Origin: Phycisphaeraceae bacterium
GTDB taxonomy: Bacteria > Planctomycetota > Phycisphaerae > Phycisphaerales > Phycisphaeraceae
Assembly: GCA_040222855.1 (NCBI GenBank)
Contig: JAVKCD010000010.1
Coordinates: 1 to 41,507, forward strand
DNA length: 41,507 nucleotides
Direction of reading: 5' to 3'
Under the pieces are notes generated by a model. It searched no databases and was not told where the DNA came from. It saw only the letters and a list, made by a program, of their open reading frames with translations. Of this stretch, positions 24,523 through 32,613 are shown piece by piece. The position numbers and the translations under genes were made by a program. Every line of letters starts with the position of its first letter. Positions within the stretch are counted from its first letter, which is position 1.

Positions 24523-26910
24523 CTACGACTCCTTGGTCAATGCCGACTGACTAGACGGCACGGTGTCTCGTGAATGATGAAAGTTGGAGGTATGAACAGT
24601 GAGGCCCGCCAGCTTGTCATCGGTTGGCTTAGGCGTCAGCAGGCTCACCAGATAACCGAGAATAAAGCAGGTCGTGATCCCGATGGTCGCGTAGAGATAC
24701 CCGTTGATCTCGGTATAGACCGGGAGCGCAAACATAACCGCCGCACCGCCAACGACGCCGATCAAAGCCCCCGCCGCACTACACCGTGTGGTGAGCACAC
24801 CCAAGGCAAACAGGCCGCCCAACACCCCCATAAACAGGCCGATCACGCGAATAAACTCGTCAAACAGGCTCTTGACATCGGGCTGCACAAACATGATTGC
24901 GAGCAGTGTCCCGGCTGTGCCCAGTGCAAGTGTGGTGATTCTTGCAAGGTTCAGCGCACCCTTTTCGGTACGCACCAGCCCGAGAGGACGATAGAAATCC
25001 ACTGTTGCCGCCGTTGCCGTCGAGTTCATGCTGGTCGAGATGGTCGATTGTGCCGCGGCAAAGATACCGGCGACAATCAGGCCTGCTATCCCAACAGGGA
25101 CCTCCTGGACAATGAACAGCGGCAGGATCTGATCCGTCATGTACATCGGGTCCAGCTTCTCTGGATGATCTCGATAGAAGGCAAACAAGGCGGTTCCCAG
25201 CCCGTAGAACAGCAGAGAGGCTGGGATCGCGAGCAGGGCGGCCATCCAGATCGAAGCGGCGGCACGGCGGATATCTGGTGTCGTCATGTACCGCTGGACA
25301 ACAGCCTGGTCGGCCGTGTAGCTGGAGATGTTCTGGCCGATCCCCCCCAGGATGATCACCCACAGAGCAATCGATGCACTGGTCGCATCGATGCTCCGGA
25401 AGAACGGCAGAGCGATATAGATCGCGATCGGTGCCACGACCGGGATCATCATGTTGCCAGCGAAGTAGACCCAGTCCTGGGCGTAAGCCTTCGCCGGGAT
25501 GGCCATGAACGTGATCGAGCTCAGCATCGTCGCAAAGATGCTGCACGCCGCAGCCCACCACGGAATGCGTTGCCCGCCACGGAAGTAGTCATCCGTGTTC
25601 TTGTTCCGATTCATAAAATAGAAGCCAACCCCGAGCACGCTCGCGAGGTAGACCGCCAGCACGGTGAAGTTGATGACACCAAACGAAGATGAAGTTTCGA
25701 CGGGCTCCACACGCCAGACAGCGGTGCTCCGAACCCGTGGTCGGACCTCTCCAGACGCGATCAGCACGGAACCATCGACCTTGACCGCGTGGGTCGTCAC
25801 CTGATTGGCCGGGATCGGACCGGCGTCCACCCAGGTGTCCGTGATGGTGTGGTACGCCAGCGCACGACGGGGAAAACCAGGATGATCATCTTTAAGGTCG
25901 TCCGCACGGCCGAACAAGGCCCCGTCATCACCACTCAGAAGGAAGACGTGGGACTGGCCCCAAGCGACCGCAGTCCCGGCCATTCGGGGCTCCGGCATGT
26001 CCGCACGTGACCGCCAGGGCTCAGCGTGTCGGTCGGTCCCCGAGTAAGTTCCTGTGACCTTGTCATACGCCTCCGAGTCGTACCGCGTGGGGTTGAACTC
26101 GTAGATATCGCTGAGCACCTCAACCTCGCCTGATTCACTAACGCGACGTCCGCCTAAGACATACACGCAGGTATCAAAGCCGTTGTGCTGAGCCGACACC
26201 ATATTGAAGGCTCGCGCAGACCCCGGCCAGGAGGGCAAAGCCTCCCAGTACAGCGTAGAGGGGTCTGATGCGTAGCTTGACAGGTCGAGTCGCCAGAAGC
26301 CCTTGCTGGCGGACCCGAGACCCGAATCGGTCTGACCACCCGCGAGATAGATGGTTTCGCCCACAAGCATCGCCGACGCGTAGACAAGCGGTTCGGGCAG
26401 CGATGGGAGTGGCAACTGAGTGATCGACTCGGAATCGGGGTCCCAGACCAGCAGAAAGACGTCGCTGAAGACCTCGTCCCCGTCGTTCCCGCCGATGCAG
26501 AGCACGCCATAGGGCGTCGTAACCGAGGCTCCGTAGCCGCGTGCCCGATCAAGTTCGTAAGGACCAGCCCACGTCGAAGCCTCACCATCCGAGAGGGCAT
26601 TCTTGAGAACCCAGACCTCTCGGTGCCAGACCTTGGGCACGTCCCAGAGGTCCTCGCCGGCCGCCACGGGGAAGTTCGCCCCGCCCGCCACGATCAGGCC
26701 GTTATTGCTCAGGCCAACATAAGGGCCCGCGACACCGATGCCGTCGGGCACCTCAGGCATCGAAATCCAGTCGAGGTACGAGGGATCATCGCCGGCATCC
26801 TGGCCTCTGGCCAGATCGGGCACCACCATGAGGGTCAGCACGCTCGCCAGCACGGCGACGATCACACGCCTCAGAAGCGGCAGAGGAGTTGTCAGGAGAG
26901 TGTTTCGCAA
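24523..26910 (-). CDS. Kelch (NanM-like mutarotase) fused to SSS-family sodium:solute symporter
   Basis: 795 residues. A signal sequence (1-36, VIVAVLASVLTLMVV) is followed by a kelch propeller at about 45-400 (repeated GG motifs: LIVAGGANF, VLCIGGND, IYLAGGQT, CVYVLGGRR, VLIASGE) like N-acetylneuraminate mutarotase NanM. From about 409 it is an SSS symporter: VINFTVLAVYLASVLGVGFYF, DDYFRGGQRIPWW, SSYTADQAVVQRYMTT, and the Na+-site region AAQSTISTSMNSTATA. The fusion puts the mutarotase on the outer face of the membrane next to the importer, coupling alpha-to-beta conversion of released sialic acid to uptake. The symporter part is only about 365 residues; after IALPFFRS (about 501-506) it jumps to ATSASIALWVIILGG, omitting roughly 100-130 residues that SSS proteins carry between these blocks. 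Function of the transporter is therefore uncertain. Confidence 0.92.
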   Translation of the reverse strand: MRNTLLTTPLPLLRRVIVAVLASVLTLMVVPDLARGQDAGDDPSYLDWISMPEVPDGIGVAGPYVGLSNNGLIVAGGANFPVAAGEDLWDVPKVWHREVWVLKNALSDGEASTWAGPYELDRARGYGASVTTPYGVLCIGGNDGDEVFSDVFLLVWDPDSESITQLPLPSLPEPLVYASAMLVGETIYLAGGQTDSGLGSASKGFWRLDLSSYASDPSTLYWEALPSWPGSARAFNMVSAQHNGFDTCVYVLGGRRVSESGEVEVLSDIYEFNPTRYDSEAYDKVTGTYSGTDRHAEPWRSRADMPEPRMAGTAVAWGQSHVFLLSGDDGALFGRADDLKDDHPGFPRRALAYHTITDTWVDAGPIPANQVTTHAVKVDGSVLIASGEVRPRVRSTAVWRVEPVETSSSFGVINFTVLAVYLASVLGVGFYFMNRNKNTDDYFRGGQRIPWWAAACSIFATMLSSITFMAIPAKAYAQDWVYFAGNMMIPVVAPIAIYIALPFFRSIDATSASIALWVIILGGIGQNISSYTADQAVVQRYMTTPDIRRAAASIWMAALLAIPASLLFYGLGTALFAFYRDHPEKLDPMYMTDQILPLFIVQEVPVGIAGLIVAGIFAAAQSTISTSMNSTATAATVDFYRPLGLVRTEKGALNLARITTLALGTAGTLLAIMFVQPDVKSLFDEFIRVIGLFMGVLGGLFALGVLTTRCSAAGALIGVVGGAAVMFALPVYTEINGYLYATIGITTCFILGYLVSLLTPKPTDDKLAGLTVHTSNFHHSRDTVPSSQSALTKES

Positions 26911-26973
26911 GTGTGGTCCCGGTCTATCGCGGTAGGGGGGAGACTGTGGTTACAGAACGGTTTCAAGATTCAG

Positions 26974-27750
26974 TCACTCAATCTCGACGGTCGTGTATTC
27001 AGTGGTGTTGTCGATGTTCAAGGTGTAGTCGTCTGTAGCCCAATCGTTCGGCACAAAGTTCACCGAAGCGGCGTGACCATCACAGAATGAGGTGTTGAAC
27101 CGGTATTCGCCGGGCTGGCTGTGCAGAAAGTACTCCTCGCCGATCGGATTGCTGGCCTCGTTGTAGTTCGGGGCAACCACCTCAAGTGTCTTTGACTCAA
27201 GCATGGCCACCGTCCTTGATGGGTTCTGAACTTCTATCGCCGAACGACCTCGCTGAAAGATATTGTCCGACCCGGTATTCCGCGTAAGGCTCCGGCCATG
27301 ATTCGTATTCGATCGGTAGGAACTACCGTTCTCAAAGGCGAAACCATCGTCAAGCCCTTCATCTACAGGACAAACCGCTACGGGCATCTCGTCGTCGGGA
27401 TTGCTGGTAGAGGTTCCAGCGTAGGGATTCAGAAACCGCCGATTAGCCCCGAACAGCTGTGCGGGACCGCTGTTGCCACTACTGCCCAGCCATGTGTATG
27501 TCGAGATCCAGTTGCCCGCGAATAGATTGGAAGGGTCGATGAACAGCCGCTTATTTGGAAAGCGGTCGTCGTAGTCGTTCTGATACGCCAGAATAGCGAT
27601 CGAGATCTGACGGTGGTTCGACAGACACACCATCGACTTCGCCGTGTTCCGGGCTGCCCCAAGTGCCGGGAGCAGAATCCCGATCAGCAAGGCGATAATC
27701 GAGATCACCACAAGCAGTTCGATAAGCGTGAATCCGCTGCGTCGAGTCAT
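26974..27750 (-). CDS. Type II pseudopilin-like protein (prepilin N-terminal methylation signal)
   Basis: Start at ATG 27750 ([15 protein letters not shown]), preceded by AGGAG; the longer frame to 27816 has no signal. The first 35 residues are a textbook type IV prepilin leader: short basic leader, Gly-Phe cleavage site, [19 protein letters not shown], with Glu5 of the mature chain. The rest (about 225 residues) is a soluble domain with [15 protein letters not shown] and a C-terminal [11 protein letters not shown] motif typical of planctomycete pseudopilin/H-X9-DG-type proteins. It would be processed by a prepilin peptidase and sit in the inner membrane or a pseudopilus. Such genes are very numerous in planctomycetes and often lie beside glycan-use genes. 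Its role here is unknown. Confidence 0.85.
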   Translation of the reverse strand: MTRRSGFTLIELLVVISIIALLIGILLPALGAARNTAKSMVCLSNHRQISIAILAYQNDYDDRFPNKRLFIDPSNLFAGNWISTYTWLGSSGNSGPAQLFGANRRFLNPYAGTSTSNPDDEMPVAVCPVDEGLDDGFAFENGSSYRSNTNHGRSLTRNTGSDNIFQRGRSAIEVQNPSRTVAMLESKTLEVVAPNYNEASNPIGEEYFLHSQPGEYRFNTSFCDGHAASVNFVPNDWATDDYTLNIDNTTEYTTVEIE

Positions 27751-27860
27751 GACGAGCTCCTGATGAGAGTGGTCGTGTGAGACATGTCCGCTGCTCCCAA
27801 CGGGGAGAAGAATCAAGCGGCGCGACCGGCGTCAACCAGCCACGCCGTACTTAACAAGGA

Positions 27861-28691
27861 TTAGCCACGAGTCCGTCGCAGGCCGCAGAGACCCGCGAGC
27901 ATCATTGCCAGAGCCAGACCCGCCGGTTCGGGCACGATCGCACCGGGGCTAGTCGATAGAAATCGGACCTGATCAGGAGTCAGAACCGAGTTGTAGACCG
28001 TGAACTCATCGATGAGCCCGATGTACTCCCACTGGAGCCCGCCACCGTTGTCGTTGTTGGCACCGAAGTTCACCGAGACATTCCCGGCGTTGGTAGTGAA
28101 GGACTCGATGTCAACGCCGAAGGGGCTGTTGCCATCGGGCGCCCCGTCGAGGTAGATCACCGTGCCGCCAGGGCCGCTGGTGACCGCCACGTGGCGCCAC
28201 TCACCGTTGTCGACGGAGCTACCGGTGATCTCAACATTATCAAGGCTGTTGTGACGCCCGAGGAAGTTCAGTGAGCCATCGACAAGCCTCAGGGCCGCTT
28301 CTTCACTACCGGCCGCCGCATCCGAAATACTGAAGATGGTGTCGGGTCCAGAGGCGTTGGATGAATTGATCCAGCCGCTGTAGCTAAAGCCGCCGTTGGC
28401 CAGCCCCAGGGTCGTGAAGGCTGCCTGAGTCGGGGGCGGGGCATTGAGGTGCGCATCGTTGCTGCCATCAAATGACCAAGCTCCGCCCAACACGCCAGTC
28501 GCGCCCGCGACGGGGAGATTGCCACCATCCGCGACCATTGCCACGGCGTCCGCACCCCCGACCGAATCGATCGCCGCCGGCGCGCCAGCGGTCTCATCCA
28601 TCGACCAGTGGGCGATCGGCCCGGCTGATGCAACCCCACCGGTGACGCCAACAGCCAACACCAAACCAGTGCACAAAAAACGGTACTTCAT
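27861..28691 (-). CDS. Secreted LamG-domain protein with PEP-CTERM tail
   Basis: Start at ATG 28691 (MKYRFLCTGLVLAVG), with AGGAGG seven bases upstream; the extension to 28799 is spurious. 276 residues: signal peptide to about 23 (GGVASA), then one LamG/concanavalin-A-like domain (IAHWSMDETAGAPAAIDSVG, SFDGSNDAHL, NGEWRHVAVTSGPGGTVIYL, FTVYNSVLTPDQVRFL), then VPEPAGLALAMMLAGLCGLR with terminal Arg, a clear PEP-CTERM signal. It probably binds glycans at the cell surface. It lies between the regulator and the sialic acid operon on the same strand, so may be co-regulated. Confidence 0.87.
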   Translation of the reverse strand: MKYRFLCTGLVLAVGVTGGVASAGPIAHWSMDETAGAPAAIDSVGGADAVAMVADGGNLPVAGATGVLGGAWSFDGSNDAHLNAPPPTQAAFTTLGLANGGFSYSGWINSSNASGPDTIFSISDAAAGSEEAALRLVDGSLNFLGRHNSLDNVEITGSSVDNGEWRHVAVTSGPGGTVIYLDGAPDGNSPFGVDIESFTTNAGNVSVNFGANNDNGGGLQWEYIGLIDEFTVYNSVLTPDQVRFLSTSPGAIVPEPAGLALAMMLAGLCGLRRTRG

Positions 28692-28813
28692 CTTCCTACC
28701 TCCTAGTTGAGAGAAACGGGGAAAAACAGATTCACGATGAACTCCAGAACCAGAGTCAAACAGGCCAGAATGGCCAGAGAAACACGATTTTAGACACATA
28801 AAACCAACTTGAA

Positions 28814-29878
28814 CTAGACGCCGAGTAACTCGACAGGATACGCATGATGCGATGGACAGCTCTCTCCTTGAACCTGGCGAAGCAAAAGTTTGACCACCTC
28901 GGAACCGATCTCTTCAGGATTAAGTGCTGGTTGCGTATAAGGCAGTCCGGGATCACGGTGCCCCGGTCGCCGGTAAAACGTGAGCAACCCCGCCAGAGCA
29001 TGATCCTCAAGCTGAGATTCTTGAATCACATCACGCGCGACATTCGCCAGGAACTCATTGGCGCAGATCACACCAGTCATGTCATCCCCACGAAGACAGC
29101 TAGCCAACTCGTGTCGAACCAGTTCCTCATCCTGAGGCAGGCAGCGCAGCGAAACATCGCCGTAACTCAGACCAGCACGACCAAGCTCATGCTGCAATGC
29201 ATCGAGAAGAACATGGTCGCCCGCGTGCAGCTTCTCACGCATCATCAAGACGATCTGCCTGCACCCGCGTACCCCCGTCAGATAACTGACCATCTGGGAC
29301 GCGCAGGACTGATGATCCCGGTCCAGCGACCAGAGTGGAGAAACCGATGGATAGGGCGTGCCATGGACCACAGCGGGGCAACCACTCTGGGCGACCAGAC
29401 GCTGCGTCGCGAGCGACGAGCGCACGAGAACAAACGCCTCACGTCGATCTGACTTTAGCACCCGATCGATCAGGCCTGTGAGCCGATCTCGCTCCTCATC
29501 CAACGGCAGAAAGTTGAACTGAATCCCCGCCCGTGGAAGCTCGCTCTGCATCCCCATCACCACGCCGTCAGCGAGAACACCCTCTGACTTAAAATAGTCC
29601 TCCCGAACCAGCAAATGGATGACATCCAGCCCCTCACGCTCAACGTCCGTACTCTGTTCCAGAGCAACCATCGTCCCGACACGCTGTTTCCTAGTGATGA
29701 CGCGACGCTTGGCCAATAACTGCAACGCGCGATTCGCCGCATGCGTGCTCACTTTGAAGTATTTCGCGGTATCCGCGGAGTTAAGGTAGGCATCACCCGG
29801 ACGCAGCTTGCGATCCTTGATGTCCGCGTAGACGCGATCAACCAGCTCAATGATGTTCGGAGATGAACCATTTGACAT
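28814..29878 (-). CDS. GntR-type transcriptional regulator with LacI-like sensor domain
   Basis: Start at ATG 29878 (MSNGSSPNIIELVDRVYADI); the open frame continues to 30229 but that part has no HTH character and overlaps the divergent gene. 354 residues: an N-terminal winged helix of the GntR kind (residues about 8-70, LRPGDAYLNSADTAKYFKVS then ANRALQLLAKRRVI), then a periplasmic-binding-protein-like sensor (VVHGTPYPSVSPLWSLDRDH, GVICANEFLANVARDV, NPEEIGSEVVKLLLRQ) as in LacI-family effectors. It is paralogous to the regulator at 40101-41186. Placed between the minus-strand sialic acid genes and the plus-strand LamG/dioxygenase set, it is the obvious candidate controller of one or both. The effector would be a sugar or sugar acid. 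Confidence 0.85.
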   Translation of the reverse strand: MSNGSSPNIIELVDRVYADIKDRKLRPGDAYLNSADTAKYFKVSTHAANRALQLLAKRRVITRKQRVGTMVALEQSTDVEREGLDVIHLLVREDYFKSEGVLADGVVMGMQSELPRAGIQFNFLPLDEERDRLTGLIDRVLKSDRREAFVLVRSSLATQRLVAQSGCPAVVHGTPYPSVSPLWSLDRDHQSCASQMVSYLTGVRGCRQIVLMMREKLHAGDHVLLDALQHELGRAGLSYGDVSLRCLPQDEELVRHELASCLRGDDMTGVICANEFLANVARDVIQESQLEDHALAGLLTFYRRPGHRDPGLPYTQPALNPEEIGSEVVKLLLRQVQGESCPSHHAYPVELLGV

Positions 29879-29915
29879 GACACACAAAGCATACCCATAT
29901 ATTTCTGACACACAA
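29878..29915. promoter_or_regulatory. Direct repeat TGACACACAA at the regulator start
   Basis: TGACACACAA occurs at 29878-29887, touching the regulator's start codon, and again at 29906-29915, 28 bases apart. Two identical half-sites at about three helical turns could be an autoregulatory operator. No second set is seen near the divergent start at 30269. Confidence 0.35.
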
Positions 29916-30268
29916 CATGTATTTCCCCTCTTAAACCATTTAATCTGCTCGGCGTCGATGCGGCCCGGCTTCTCGGCGGTCCGGTTTAAGTGAGAATCTG
30001 GACGGACAGGCACGTCGGGAATGGCCATAAAACCCAGAATTTGAAAGGACCAGTTCGGCTTGACGACCGGATTCCACACCCAGAAAGCCGAAGCCGGGCA
30101 GCACAGCAGATCGAATAATAATTTCTGAGACTCATTTTTTATATGGAAAAGCTCACTCGCTTCGGTTAGACTCCACCCATGGTCGGGCGAACTCTGTAGC
30201 CAACGATCACACCGGATCTCGTGTCTCACGGTTCACAAACAACTCTTCTCATCGCATCAGGAGGCAAC

Positions 30269-31633
30269 ATGTCGAGAAAACTCACCCCCATAAGTCGTCC
30301 CACACGTACCCTGATTCTTGCGGGCGCTGCTTTGGCGACCGCTGGCTCGCTGGCCGCAACCCAAGCCCACGCGAGCATCTACGTCAACACCATCGCCACC
30401 CAGACGCCTCTGCTGCACTGGTCGTTCGACGAGCCGACCAATGACGGCAGCGAACCCGTCATCGCAGCAGCCATCGATAACCTCGATGCCCTGCTAGGCG
30501 TCGGGGTCTTTGTGAACTCCGCCCGTCTCGGGCCAGAGACGATTGTCGGTGTCCCGAGTCTCGAACCCGGATCGGGTTTCGACGGCTTCACTGCCGGCAA
30601 CACCGGTTTCAACTTCAACATCAATGGTCCGGGCAGCGGGATCTTTGACCTCACCGCCGAAGAAGAATCCATGGGCATGGATGCGGGCACCCTCAGCATG
30701 TGGGTGCGCTCCACCAACCCCAATGAAGCCGACCCCTTCAACTCCGGCGTCCTCTATCGGGGTGATGAAGGCGGCGGAGACATCCTTAACTTCAGAATGC
30801 TGGGCGGCAGCTTCTCGCTGGCCCTCCAGGACAGTGAGATCGACGCCGTCAGCGTAGGCACCAGCTTCGCCAACAACTACGCCGACGGGAACTGGCATCA
30901 CGTCACCGCCGCATGGTCATATGACATCGGTAGTGATGCTGGCGAACTCGCGATTTTCGTGAATGGTGGATCCGCCGCCGGCGGCGAGGAAGTCTCGACG
31001 ACCTTTGATTCCGCTGCCTACCCGGATATCCTTCAGGAATCCGATCCCGTGTTAAACCCTGGCGTCTTCGACGACGTCATGGACTTCGACTTCCGCCATC
31101 GCCTCGGCAAAGGCCGCAACAATGGCATGCGCTACAGCGGGGACATGGATGAAGTCTCGATCTGGAACCGCGTCCTGTCGCCTTCAGAAATCCAGGCTCA
31201 GTACGAAGCCGCCTTTATCGCGGGCGGAACCCCAGGCGACTTCAACGCCGACACGATCGTCGATGCTTCCGACGTCGACCTCCTGACCGCCGCGATCCGG
31301 ACCGGCTCAAGCGATCCTCAGTTTGATCTCGATGGGTCCACCGTTGTTGATTCTGGAGATCTCGATGAGTTGATCACGACTATCCTTGGCACCGTCGCTG
31401 GCGACGCCAATCTCGATCTCGCTGTTGACCTTATTGACCTCTCTGCGCTAGCGAGCAACTTCAACCAGACCGCCGGTTGGGCTGGCGGCAACTTCAACAC
31501 CGATACCCTCGTTGATCTGATTGACCTCTCGCTTCTGGCGACCAACTTCGGTTCAACATCGAGTATCCCGACACCAGCCACTGCGTCCCTGATGGGCCTC
31601 GCCGCTGCCGGGCTGCTGCGCAGGAATCGCTGA
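30269..31633 (+). CDS. Secreted LamG-domain protein with dockerin repeats and PEP-CTERM-like tail
   Basis: Start at ATG 30269 (MSRKLTPISRPTRTLIL), with AGGAGG upstream; the earlier start at 30221 is spurious. 454 residues: signal peptide to about 35 (ATQAHA), LamG-like domain about 45-310 (LLHWSFDEPTNDGS, NWHHVTAAWSYD, YSGDMDEVSIWNRVLSPSE), four EF-hand-type units at about 318-432 ([59 protein letters not shown]), and IPTPATASLMGLAAAGLLRR as a PTP-type variant of the PEP signal. Probably surface-bound and glycan-binding. First gene of a plus-strand set divergent from the GntR/LacI-like regulator. A strong terminator follows. Confidence 0.9.
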   Translation: MSRKLTPISRPTRTLILAGAALATAGSLAATQAHASIYVNTIATQTPLLHWSFDEPTNDGSEPVIAAAIDNLDALLGVGVFVNSARLGPETIVGVPSLEPGSGFDGFTAGNTGFNFNINGPGSGIFDLTAEEESMGMDAGTLSMWVRSTNPNEADPFNSGVLYRGDEGGGDILNFRMLGGSFSLALQDSEIDAVSVGTSFANNYADGNWHHVTAAWSYDIGSDAGELAIFVNGGSAAGGEEVSTTFDSAAYPDILQESDPVLNPGVFDDVMDFDFRHRLGKGRNNGMRYSGDMDEVSIWNRVLSPSEIQAQYEAAFIAGGTPGDFNADTIVDASDVDLLTAAIRTGSSDPQFDLDGSTVVDSGDLDELITTILGTVAGDANLDLAVDLIDLSALASNFNQTAGWAGGNFNTDTLVDLIDLSLLATNFGSTSSIPTPATASLMGLAAAGLLRRNR

Positions 31634-31645
31634 ACTTGGACCTTG

Positions 31646-31682
31646 TGTCCAGTCACGCCGGCCAGACCGGCGTGACTGGACA
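31646..31682 (+). terminator. Rho-independent terminator after the LamG-dockerin gene
   Basis: Arms 31646-31661 and 31667-31682 form a perfect 16-bp stem (TGTCCAGTCACGCCGG and its complement) with loop CCAGA, followed by TCTTT. The next gene begins 39 bases on, so part of the transcript may read through or that gene may have its own promoter. Confidence 0.8.
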
Positions 31683-31721
31683 TCTTTAATCGAAATGCCC
31701 AGCAAGGAACCCTCCTGAGCC

Positions 31722-32501
31722 ATGAGCAACACGAACTTCTTTGTCGATCAGAAGCTCACCGACCAGCAACTCAAGCAGTACCGGGACGACGGCTTTCTGA
31801 GGCTCGGTAGAATCCTGACCGATACTGGCCTTGAGCAGATGCGAGCCTCGGTGATGAACGCCTGGGAGGCCGAGAAGGGCCCGTTTGATCCCAGCGCGAC
31901 TTGGCTAAAAAACTCTCTTCTGGTTGATATACACAAGCAGTCTGACATCGTTCGCAGCTACTACCTCAACGGCCCGCTCGTAGACGTGGCCGAGTCGCTG
32001 ATCGGATCCAACCTCAAAGGGGTTACCAGCCAGCTCACCTTCAAGATGCGCGGGAACACTTCACCCTTCGCATGGCATCAGGACAACGGCTATGGCGAAC
32101 TTGACCCCTACAACGCATTAACCACGCTCACCGCTCTTGACGATGCTGATGAGCAGAACGGCTGTCTCTGGATCTTGCCCGGTAGCCACAAGATGGGGCA
32201 GATCGAGCGGCTAAGCAAAAAGCAGAAAGACGAGCAGGTCTCACTCGATACACGTCCAGAGGACGAGTCCAAGGCTATTCCTGTCCCAATGAAAGCTGGC
32301 GAAGCAGTCTGCTTCCACTGCCACACCCTCCACAAGTCCGAAGGCAATCGCTCCACTACCCGCGACCGCCGCATCGTCTTCCTCAGATACGCAGACGCAG
32401 ACGCTGTTGAAGTCTACAACGACCGGCAGGTGCGCCTGGGACCGCTGATTCGCGGCGTAAGCCAATATGAGCAGATCGAGCCTTACACGGTCCCGTCTTG
32501 A
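31722..32501 (+). CDS. Phytanoyl-CoA dioxygenase (PhyH) family Fe(II)/2-oxoglutarate oxygenase
   Basis: 259 residues. A double-stranded beta-helix oxygenase with metal ligands His119 and Asp121 (FAWHQDNGYGEL) and distal His204 in HTLHKSEGNRS, where Arg210 would bind 2-oxoglutarate. GCLWILPGSH is a family hallmark. Such proteins hydroxylate small molecules using O2 and 2-oxoglutarate; planctomycetes have many of unknown substrate, often beside sulfatases and sugar genes. Start ATG 31722 (MSNTNFFVDQ) has AAGGA 12-16 bases upstream. It precedes the NHL propeller gene by about 110 bases. Cytoplasmic; substrate not inferable. Confidence 0.9.
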   Translation: MSNTNFFVDQKLTDQQLKQYRDDGFLRLGRILTDTGLEQMRASVMNAWEAEKGPFDPSATWLKNSLLVDIHKQSDIVRSYYLNGPLVDVAESLIGSNLKGVTSQLTFKMRGNTSPFAWHQDNGYGELDPYNALTTLTALDDADEQNGCLWILPGSHKMGQIERLSKKQKDEQVSLDTRPEDESKAIPVPMKAGEAVCFHCHTLHKSEGNRSTTRDRRIVFLRYADADAVEVYNDRQVRLGPLIRGVSQYEQIEPYTVPS

Positions 32502-32613
32502 TCATCGAGTGGTGGCGTGGCAGGCAGCTTCACACAGCACGGATGGCTCACGTAGCTTCATGCTTCTGTAGAGATCACACCGATAACCTTCATCTTCTCT
32601 AAGGAGTGATCGC

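Noticed and set aside
24574-25692. Plus-strand frame of 372 codons
   Set aside because: It is antisense to the symporter, rich in Arg, His, Asp and Gln, with no recognisable domain.
29879-30229. N-terminal extension of the GntR/LacI-like regulator
   Set aside because: The extension lacks HTH or signal features. The winged helix begins right after ATG 29878, as in the paralogue at 40101.
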